15,390 nt of DNA from an uncultured Blautia sp. (GTDB taxonomy: Bacteria; Bacillota; Clostridia; Lachnospirales; Lachnospiraceae): NCBI GenBank assembly GCA_900556555.1, contig USPF01000051.1:1-15390 (forward strand). Reading direction: 5' to 3'. The notes beneath the pieces were generated by a model, which was given only the letters and a program-made list of their open reading frames with translations, was not told the origin of the DNA and did no database searches. Both the position numbers and the translations under genes were made by a program. Positions within the stretch are counted from its first letter, which is position 1, and the number at the start of each line of letters is the position of its first letter. Below, one piece after another: positions 9,415-15,390 of the stretch.

Positions 9415-9447
9415 AACTCCTGTTTCCCAGTCCAATGTTTACTTGGT

Positions 9448-9552
9448 CTATGCCGCTTCCTGCAGCTTCTGGATCAACCTCTCAATTTCCTCTGTACTCA
9501 TACCCATGAAAAGAGTCATTTGTTTTACCAGTTCTGTTGCGTCTCGTTTCAT
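9448..9552 (-). CDS. Unrecognised 34-residue peptide at the end of the sugar-sensing operon
   Basis: A short frame begins MKRDATELVKQ and ends RLIQKLQEAA, followed by TAG. It has a plausible ribosome site (AAAGGA, about 9 nt before the ATG). It starts 23 nt after the MglB-like stop and ends 34 nt before the operon terminator. The second half (STEEIERLIQKLQEAA, residues 19-34) would make an amphipathic helix. The first half is mixed, with Met and Phe, and there is no membrane segment or signal peptide. Placement between a gene and its terminator, a fitting ribosome site and helix-like composition argue for a real gene. I do not recognise the family. It could be a small regulatory or helper peptide, or a chance frame. 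Confidence 0.55.
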   Translation of the reverse strand: MKRDATELVKQMTLFMGMSTEEIERLIQKLQEAA

Positions 9553-9575
9553 ACTGTTTATTCCTTTACTTTTTT

Positions 9576-10583
9576 CTATTCCAACACTTTTGCATAAGGA
9601 AGGTAAAGATACTTTTGATTTTCAAATGGAATCTCATCCATACCCTCACCCGATGCCAATGCTGCTGCCAGTTTTGCCATAGCCTCTGCCTGACCTTTCT
9701 TGTCGTTATAAACAGTACCATCCAGCTTTGACTCTCTTACGGCCTTTAATCCCACATCTGTACCGTCGATTCCGAAAAACAACGGCAGCGTAGATTCTGT
9801 ATAATTTAATTTTTCATAGGCATCTATAGCACCAAGTGCCATTTCATCATTATTGGCCAGAACAAGTTCAATCTTTGTCTGATACTGGCTAATCATCTGT
9901 GACATTCTATTTTCTGCCTGAGCTCGGTTCCAGTTAGCCAGCCCATAGCTTAACTTTTCCAGTTCAATTCCATTTGCTTTTAAAGCCTCTACTGCATTTT
10001 CTGTGCGGATAATAGTATCCTGATGTCCCGGTTCACCTTCCAGCACAACATACTGGATTTTCCCGTCTTTATTTCGGTCACTCTGGGGATTTTTCTTAAT
10101 TACATCTGCTGCGATTTCGCCCTGCATAGTACCAGATTCCTGTGCATCTGCCCCTACATAATATAACTTTTCCCATTGCTGCATATCTTCAGCTACAGGT
10201 TCTCTGTTGAAAAAAATCAATGGAATATCATTGTCTCTGGCCAGGTCTATAATCTCCGAAGGATCTGTCCTGTCTACCAAATTCACACAGAGAACATTAC
10301 ACCCTCCGTCAATTAATTCTTGTACCTGATCATTCTGGGTTTTCTGAGAGCCTCCGGCTCCCTGTATATTCACACTGGCTTTCTTACCCTGTGACTCTAA
10401 TTCACGGATTTCTTTCTTAAAACAATCCAGCAGTTCATTTAAAAAAATATCACTCTGATCATAGTAAGTCACACCAGCGCAAAGACCCTGCTCTTCCTGT
10501 ATATCCTGTTTCTGGCAGCCGTTTAAACACAATACTACTGTACCAAAAAAGATTCCTGCAGCTACGTTTCTTTTCTTCCTCAT
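9576..10583 (-). CDS. MglB-like galactose/glucose-binding lipoprotein
   Basis: This is an extracellular sugar-binding protein for an Mgl-type ABC transporter, 335 residues. A lipoprotein signal with CLNGC puts the lipid on C23. Ligand residues of E. coli MglB appear conserved: D42, N101, H187, D189 and R193 in GEPGHQDTIIRT (183-194), W218, N245 in ANND, D273 in FGID, and N293 in GTVYND. The EF-hand-like calcium loop DRNKDGKIQ (169-177) and its distal glutamate E239 are present too. Alignment is from memory. AGGGA lies about 7 nt before the ATG, 16 nt after the preceding gene. It stands after regulator genes rather than heading mglBAC, so it may be an extra binding protein for the mgl transporter whose permease ends at 15145. 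Some sensory role is also possible. Confidence 0.88.
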   Translation of the reverse strand: MRKKRNVAAGIFFGTVVLCLNGCQKQDIQEEQGLCAGVTYYDQSDIFLNELLDCFKKEIRELESQGKKASVNIQGAGGSQKTQNDQVQELIDGGCNVLCVNLVDRTDPSEIIDLARDNDIPLIFFNREPVAEDMQQWEKLYYVGADAQESGTMQGEIAADVIKKNPQSDRNKDGKIQYVVLEGEPGHQDTIIRTENAVEALKANGIELEKLSYGLANWNRAQAENRMSQMISQYQTKIELVLANNDEMALGAIDAYEKLNYTESTLPLFFGIDGTDVGLKAVRESKLDGTVYNDKKGQAEAMAKLAAALASGEGMDEIPFENQKYLYLPYAKVLE

Positions 10584-10599
10584 GTTTCTTCCCTACTTT

Positions 10600-11550
10600 C
10601 TACTGGCTCATTGTAAAAAGGAGCTCCTGATTTTCTTTGGAAAACAATGTATCCCGCCTCAAAACGATATAAGGTATCTTCTTTCCCGGCATAGTATAAA
10701 AGAAATGTTCCAATTTTTCTGCCATTTGTGACAAACTCTGATACCCCATATTAAAAGCGTCTGGCACTACCAGGCACTCAGCAATTCCTGTATCAAGATA
10801 ATACACCGCTTCTGTTGATTTCCCAATACCATACACCAGCGAACCATGAAGATTATTGGTGGCAGCGGCTGCTCCCACCCTGACCAGGCTATTGTCATCT
10901 AAGGCAATGACAAAATCCACTTTCTGCTGCTCCTGCAATTTTTCAGACACAGACCATAATACTACAGCACCTTTATCTTTCAATGTATCTAGCAATCCGC
11001 TTTCTCTTGCTGCTACTGCTTCTGTATCTCTATTCTCGGCAAATAAGCCAATTGTCTTGTTCTTGACATTTCCATTGTAATCCTTTAATAATTCTTTTGC
11101 CAATGTAACGCCCATCTCATAATGTTCTGGCTCTGTAACCGGGAATGCGTCTGAAGTCTTTTCTCTGTCTACTGTGGATTCCACCAGCATAACAGGAACT
11201 TTCTTTTCAATTTTTTTCAACATTTTCCTAGATTCTTCTCCCGGTACTGGCTGGACTATAATTCCATCTGCACCCTTTGCTATTTCCTTTTCTATCATAG
11301 CCTTTTGCTCTTCTGCCGTGAATTCTTCCCCTGTACTTACTACAAACAGTTCTATCTTTTTATCCTCGGCAGCCATCTTAAGGCCATATTGAAAGGCTGT
11401 CCACTGGTTATCGTCAGAGTTTTGGACAATCACCGAAATCTTATCCAATTCTTCTCCATTTTTCTCTCTTATCATAAGGGATGCCAAAATCACAACCATA
11501 CTTCCCAGAATCATTTCTATAAAAAGAAATACTCTCTTGCTATTCTTCAT
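10600..11550 (-). CDS. Membrane-anchored sugar-binding-like protein, probable sensor partner of the kinase
   Basis: This is a periplasmic-binding-protein fold of the sugar type (PBP1 / Peripla_BP_4), 316 residues from the chosen start. An uncleaved-looking N-terminal membrane helix (about 7-27) has no lipobox cysteine, so it is likely tethered by that helix and faces outward. Two-lobe features include ISVIVQNSDDNQW (38-50), GADGIIVQPV (93-102), DFVIALDDNSLVRVG (212-226) and VYGIGKSTEAVYYLDTG (239-255). The calcium loop and several MglB sugar ligands are missing. The gene overlaps the kinase gene by 11 nt. This pattern matches XylFII-type sensors that bind sugar and activate a LytS/YesM kinase. 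The ATG at 11550 is preferred over one at 11556, because AGAGGA then lies 6 nt upstream rather than next to it. Confidence 0.82.
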   Translation of the reverse strand: MKNSKRVFLFIEMILGSMVVILASLMIREKNGEELDKISVIVQNSDDNQWTAFQYGLKMAAEDKKIELFVVSTGEEFTAEEQKAMIEKEIAKGADGIIVQPVPGEESRKMLKKIEKKVPVMLVESTVDREKTSDAFPVTEPEHYEMGVTLAKELLKDYNGNVKNKTIGLFAENRDTEAVAARESGLLDTLKDKGAVVLWSVSEKLQEQQKVDFVIALDDNSLVRVGAAAATNNLHGSLVYGIGKSTEAVYYLDTGIAECLVVPDAFNMGYQSLSQMAEKLEHFFYTMPGKKIPYIVLRRDTLFSKENQELLFTMSQ

Positions 11551-13405
11551 TACCATTCCTCTGCATCTCTTTTTTCTCTATCTCTTCTTTGCTGAACAGG
11601 TGTCCTTTTTCCAGAATCTTCCTATTTTCTTCTGTATAAGGAATTGCAGGAATGCGGATGGAAACCCTGGTTCCTTCGTCAGGCTCACTTTCTATCAAAA
11701 GGCCGTATTCTTTTCCAAACAAAATCTGAAGTCTGTTATTGATATTAACCAATCCTACTCCTGAACCATGTTTACGCTTCCGGTTGCTGTCCGTTAACAG
11801 AAGGCTTACTTCCTCTTCAGACATCCCGATTCCATTGTCTTCTACAGATAGAATCAAAAGATCTTCTTCTTTTTTCACCCGAATCATAATTTCACCACAG
11901 TCATCCATAGGATCCACACCGTAGTTAATAGAATTCTCCAAAATCGGCTGAAGCGTTAATTTCACAGCACAATATTTTTCCAAATCTGGATCCACATCGA
12001 AAGTAACCGAAAATGCATCCTTATAACGTATTCTCTGGATATTCATATAACTTTTTGCGTGTTGCAGTTCATCACGGACACTAATAATGGTATGTCCCTG
12101 AGAAAGGCTGATGCGGAATAATTTTGCAAGCTGGGAAATCATAAATGCTGCCTCATCATTCCGCTCTCCTTCAATCATCCAGGTAATGGAATCCAGGGCG
12201 TTATATAAAAAGTGCGGATTAATCTGGCTTTGCAGTGCATCCAGTTCACTTTTTCTTCTCTCATTCTGCTCCCAGACAATTTCCTGCATCAGTTCTTCAC
12301 TTTTCTCATAGGAACTTTGAATGGAATAACCAAGATGCCTGATTTCAGAAGAACCACCGATATAAATTTCCGGTTTCTTTCCCGCTTCATATTCCATAAC
12401 AGAATGATTCAGTTTTAATATTGGTCTGGAAATCCTCTGGGTCACTACACGGTTAATGATAATCAGCATCATAGCCATCAAAAGGATTACCATAACAATA
12501 AAATACCGGATATTAATCATCTCATGGCTGAAAAGAGAATACGGGATTACACCGACCAGCTTCCATCCTGTGTAACTGACTGTATTCACAATTACTTTTC
12601 TTTGCACACCTTCAAACTCTTCATCATAGACACCGTCTTTATAAGATGCTGCAACCGAACTGTTTTCTTTACAGATTCCATCACTGATTTGAATCTGTCT
12701 TGGATGATAAATAATCTGCCCGTTATTGTCACAGAGATAATAATACTGTCCATTACTGACTTCATTAATCTGCTTCATCATTCTAGAAATACTAGAAAAA
12801 TCCATATCTACCAGAAGGACTCCCGTCTGAGAAGTCCGGTTTTCTGTGAGTTCCACCGCTCTGCTGGAGGAGATGACCCAGTAATAACGGAAAGAATTAT
12901 CGTCAAAGAGATTCTGGATGTGTGGTATGGAAAAATGTATATTTTCCATCTTATCCATGGCCTTCTGGTACCATTCCTGCCTGGTTACATCCGGATCTTC
13001 TTTCTGAGATGCCACAGGTTCCGCTGCCACAAGACTTCCATCTTTGTTATAAATAGCAATTGTACGCAGTTTATCCCTGTTTGCCTCATAGAGGAGATTC
13101 ATCCCCTTCTGGATTTCTTCCCGCTTATCATAAAAATCATTTTCCTTTACTACATTATAATAAACCGCATCCGAGATTTGTCTCATGTTCACCAGATAAT
13201 CCTCCATGGATTCTCCTGTCTGTTCCATAAGTTTTCTGGAGCTTTCCGTCGTTTCCTGCCTGGACAACATGGAAAATCTCATATACATAAGAACTCCCAT
13301 AAGCAGCATGGTCAGCACTGAAATGAAGGAAAACACCAGCATCAACGTACTTTGAATCCCTCCCGGTTTCATTTTTTTTAAATACTGCAGCAATCTTTTT
13401 TTCAC
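11540..13405 (-). CDS. YesM-like sensor histidine kinase
   Basis: This 621-residue membrane kinase has a first membrane helix at about 20-42 and an extracellular sensor of about 255 residues (Cache-like, 43-298). A second helix at about 300-320 is followed by a HAMP-type linker (320-372) and the His_kinase region with the phosphorylated histidine H398 in SQINPHFLYNALDSI. The ATPase domain has an N box LQPILENSINYG (485-496), G1 DNGIGM (523-528) and G2 GSGVGLVN (547-554). A charged tail of about 30 residues follows. The start is GTG at 13405-13403, overlapping the regulator stop as GTGA, with GGAG about 11 nt upstream. The first in-frame ATG (13372) has no ribosome site. It presumably phosphorylates the adjacent YesN-like regulator. 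Confidence 0.94.
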   Translation of the reverse strand: MKKRLLQYLKKMKPGGIQSTLMLVFSFISVLTMLLMGVLMYMRFSMLSRQETTESSRKLMEQTGESMEDYLVNMRQISDAVYYNVVKENDFYDKREEIQKGMNLLYEANRDKLRTIAIYNKDGSLVAAEPVASQKEDPDVTRQEWYQKAMDKMENIHFSIPHIQNLFDDNSFRYYWVISSSRAVELTENRTSQTGVLLVDMDFSSISRMMKQINEVSNGQYYYLCDNNGQIIYHPRQIQISDGICKENSSVAASYKDGVYDEEFEGVQRKVIVNTVSYTGWKLVGVIPYSLFSHEMINIRYFIVMVILLMAMMLIIINRVVTQRISRPILKLNHSVMEYEAGKKPEIYIGGSSEIRHLGYSIQSSYEKSEELMQEIVWEQNERRKSELDALQSQINPHFLYNALDSITWMIEGERNDEAAFMISQLAKLFRISLSQGHTIISVRDELQHAKSYMNIQRIRYKDAFSVTFDVDPDLEKYCAVKLTLQPILENSINYGVDPMDDCGEIMIRVKKEEDLLILSVEDNGIGMSEEEVSLLLTDSNRKRKHGSGVGLVNINNRLQILFGKEYGLLIESEPDEGTRVSIRIPAIPYTEENRKILEKGHLFSKEEIEKKEMQRNGNEE

Positions 13406-15018
13406 TTTTTCGCATACTCCGTTCTGTATTTAGAAGGGGATACCCCAAAACGCCGTTTAAAAACATAGCTGAAATAATTAGCATCTGCATATCCGACCTG
13501 CTTTGCTATGATATAACTCTTTTCGTTTGTCTCTATCAACATACGAGAAGCTTTTTCCATTCGGTAATCTGTAAGATATCCAATAAAAGAAGTACCTTCT
13601 TCTTTCTTAAAAATTGTAGAAAAATAAGAATTCGATACACCCAGTTCCTGACAAACACTATCCAGAGAAAGGTCTTCATCATCATAATGATTCTTCACAT
13701 ACTCTTTTGCCTGTACAATAAAAGAACTGGTGGACTGATCTCTGGCACAGGCAATCTTATCCTGGAAAAACAAACTAATATTCTTCAGCCACTGTCCAAG
13801 ACGTTCCGGCTCCATCTCCATCAGTCTGCTATACAATCTTCCAATATCACTACAGAAATCTTCCATAGAAATATTATGATTAGCTGAAAACCTGTACAAT
13901 GCACTGACCAGTTCCATCACAGCAACCTGATGTTGCTGCATAGATTTTTCAGGAGATGACAATCTGCTAAGATACTGCTCCGCTGCCTCCAGAATATCTT
14001 CTTGAGAACTTAAACGAATCGTCTTAAACAAATTTGACAATTCTGCCTCACTGGTAGAATCCGGTTCTGCCCCTTCTTTTGGTGCAATTTCGTTCATATT
14101 GATAGCCCTTGAGGCTCCATACAGGACACGGTAAGACACCGCTTCTCTGGCACCGCTGTAGGATTTTGATAACTCACTGACCCTATCGCACACCTGGCCG
14201 ATTCCCACAGTCACCACTGCTGCAATAATACGGCTTGCATATTTGCAAAAACGGTCACATTCGTCAGTTAATTCGGATACTTCTTTTTTATCCCTTAACT
14301 GAGCGATCAAAACGGTGTTTCCCAGATAAGAAAAACACTTTGCCTGCCACTTCTGTGCCAGACGTTCTTCTGCCTGTTTCTGCACAGATGCAAATAAAAG
14401 CTGTGGACTCATCCCCTCTTCATTTTGCGCAGATGATGTATGAATGACCAGGCAGCAAAAATAAGGACCCTGAAAAGAAATCTGATAATCTGTTATATAT
14501 TTTGGAACCTCTTCTTCCTGAATCCTCCCCTCAATCAAGGTAGAATAAAAGTTTGCCTGCAGAAGCGGTAGAGATTCCAGATAATACTCCTGTAATATTT
14601 TTGCATTTCGTTTTTCACTGATTTCCTGATCCAGTTTCGTCTTCAATCTTTTGAAAATTTCCGTTAATTCTATGGCATTTAAAGGCTTCAGAATATACTC
14701 CTCTGCTTCCAGATGGATAGCTTCTCTGGCATATTCAAATTCATCAAAACCCGTGAAAAACAATATTTTCGTATCCGGATACTCTGCCTTTACCTGCTTT
14801 GCCAGTTCCATTCCATCCATATAAGGCATCTTGATGTCCGTGATCATCACATCCGGCTGATATTCTTCCACCATTTCCAGTGCTTTCACACCATTATTTG
14901 CATGTCCAATCACCGAAAAACCAATCTCTTCCCATGCAATTTTCTTCATAATAATCTGGATAACTTCCTCTTCATCATCCACCAGCAGCAATGTATATCG
15001 ATCCATATTTTTCTCCAT
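13402..15018 (-). CDS. YesN-like response regulator with AraC-type DNA-binding domain
   Basis: This 538-residue transcription factor has an N-terminal receiver domain (about 8-125) with acidic D14/D15, phosphoacceptor D61 in ITDIKMP, T89 and K111 in LKPLN. A middle region (about 130-425) has no clear catalytic motif. A C-terminal AraC helix-turn-helix pair (about 433-535) has LDSVCQELGVSNSYFSTIFK and IAKQVGYADANYFSYVFKRR. Such regulators usually activate sugar transport or glycan-use genes. It is first in the operon and overlaps the kinase gene. Two starts are possible: ATG at 15018 (AGGA, about 4 nt) or ATG at 15006 (GGAG, about 6 nt), which gives a 534-residue protein. The neighbouring mgl permease suggests that transporter as its target. 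Confidence 0.95.
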   Translation of the reverse strand: MEKNMDRYTLLLVDDEEEVIQIIMKKIAWEEIGFSVIGHANNGVKALEMVEEYQPDVMITDIKMPYMDGMELAKQVKAEYPDTKILFFTGFDEFEYAREAIHLEAEEYILKPLNAIELTEIFKRLKTKLDQEISEKRNAKILQEYYLESLPLLQANFYSTLIEGRIQEEEVPKYITDYQISFQGPYFCCLVIHTSSAQNEEGMSPQLLFASVQKQAEERLAQKWQAKCFSYLGNTVLIAQLRDKKEVSELTDECDRFCKYASRIIAAVVTVGIGQVCDRVSELSKSYSGAREAVSYRVLYGASRAINMNEIAPKEGAEPDSTSEAELSNLFKTIRLSSQEDILEAAEQYLSRLSSPEKSMQQHQVAVMELVSALYRFSANHNISMEDFCSDIGRLYSRLMEMEPERLGQWLKNISLFFQDKIACARDQSTSSFIVQAKEYVKNHYDDEDLSLDSVCQELGVSNSYFSTIFKKEEGTSFIGYLTDYRMEKASRMLIETNEKSYIIAKQVGYADANYFSYVFKRRFGVSPSKYRTEYAKK

Positions 15019-15044
15019 GTAATCCTGTTAAATAATTTTACCTA

Positions 15045-15073
15045 ATTATAACAAGTGCACGACAAAATGTAAA
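15045..15073 (-). promoter_or_regulatory. Near-consensus promoter of the sugar-sensing operon
   Basis: On the minus strand, TTTACA (plus 15068-15073) and TATAAT (plus 15045-15050) are exactly 17 nt apart. The start point would fall about 20 nt before the regulator ATG, giving a short leader. A direct repeat TTACAT-TTACAT overlaps the -35, and the palindrome GTGCAC lies in the spacer. This promoter separates the regulatory operon from the upstream mgl genes, which end in a terminator just before it. Confidence 0.75.
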
Positions 15074-15093
15074 TGTAACGAATCCAGGAACGC

Positions 15094-15119
15094 AAAAAAA
15101 GAGCCAGATTTTCTGACTC
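15094..15119 (-). terminator. Rho-independent terminator after the mgl permease gene
   Basis: The minus-strand RNA forms an 8-bp stem (GAGUCAGA with UCUGGCUC, including one U-G pair) and a 3-nt loop, plus 15101-15119. Seven Us follow directly (plus 15094-15100). It starts 26 nt after the mglC-like stop codon, so it closes the transporter operon that enters from the right. Confidence 0.85.
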
Positions 15120-15144
15120 TTTTTGCTTTGTATCCATATGAAAA

Positions 15145-15390
15145 CTATTTCTTCTGAACATATTTCAAACAGTCAAGTGTTACAGCTACCAGGATGATGA
15201 TACCTGAGAATACGAACTGAAGGTTTGTATCGATACCAAGGATTGTAAGAGAATATGTAAGTGCTGTAAAGATGAATACACCTACTACAACGCCTGAAAT
15301 CTTACCAATACCACCTGTGAAGGATACACCACCTACAACGCAGGCTGCGATGGCATCCATTTCCCATCCCTGTCCATAAGCTGCGGAACC
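15145..15390 (-). CDS. mglC: C-terminal part of an MglC-type galactose/methyl-galactoside ABC permease
   Basis: Only the last 81 residues are in the window; the frame is open to the right edge, so the gene is cut by the window and not necessarily truncated. The visible stretch contains MDAIAACVVGGVSFTGGIGK, very close to the E. coli MglC sequence (ELDAIAACVVGGVSFSGGVG). Two membrane helices follow, then the ending DCLKYVQKK, near E. coli DSLKYARKK. The permease forms the membrane channel of the Mgl sugar importer with MglA and MglB. Upstream mglA and mglB are expected outside the window. A related BPD_transp_2 permease, such as a ribose or xylose type, is possible, but the match to MglC is better. 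Confidence 0.88.
   Translation of the reverse strand, partial: GSAAYGQGWEMDAIAACVVGGVSFTGGIGKISGVVVGVFIFTALTYSLTILGIDTNLQFVFSGIIILVAVTLDCLKYVQKK

Noticed and set aside
12524..13321. Plus-strand open frame of 265 codons opposite the kinase gene
   Set aside because: It lies wholly antisense to a well-supported histidine kinase, has a low-complexity Ile/Phe/His/Cys-rich translation with no recognisable motif, and no neighbour or operon on that strand.
15060..15090. Possible catabolite-repression (cre) site near TGGATTCGTTACA
   Set aside because: It has about three mismatches to the CcpA consensus, including symmetric core positions, so it is no better than chance.

Overview
The window looks like a chromosomal segment of a low-to-moderate GC anaerobic Firmicute, most likely a Lachnospiraceae/Clostridia member. 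The reasons are the Clostridia-style atp operon, strong AGGAGG ribosome sites, a YesM/YesN-type sensor pair beside an mgl sugar transporter, and a YtrA-type GntR regulator. This placement is by family resemblance only. Every gene I can support is on the minus strand. No stretch over about 300 bases lacks a gene, and I see no mobile element, CRISPR array, tRNA or rRNA.

Right edge (15390 to 15094, in transcription order): the C-terminal end of an MglC-type galactose/methyl-galactoside ABC permease, closed by a rho-independent terminator. A near-consensus promoter (TTTACA, 17 nt, TATAAT) then starts a tight regulatory operon at 15018-9448. It encodes an AraC-type YesN-like response regulator, a YesM-like histidine kinase (GTG start, GTGA overlap), a membrane-anchored sugar-binding protein without a lipobox, an MglB-like lipoprotein with an apparently complete galactose and calcium site, and an unrecognised 34-residue peptide. 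A strong terminator ends it. The anchored binding protein, kinase and regulator together resemble a three-component sugar sensor of the XylFII-LytS-YesN kind, probably controlling the neighbouring mgl genes.

Middle (9350-7522): a two-gene operon with an ATGA overlap. It encodes a short YtrA-type GntR regulator and a large multi-pass membrane protein with a DUF5808-like motif and a PH-like tail. Its promoter spacer contains a perfect tandem 9-mer.

Left (7448-155): a complete F-type ATP synthase operon with its own promoter and terminator, in the order AtpZ-like, AtpI-like, a, c, b, delta, alpha, gamma, beta, epsilon. The c subunit carries two membrane carboxylates (E33 and E66) and the ETTGIY motif. 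This predicts a sodium-coupled rotor of the two-carboxylate type described in Fusobacterium nucleatum. At the far left edge a new minus-strand gene begins, with only 17 codons in view.
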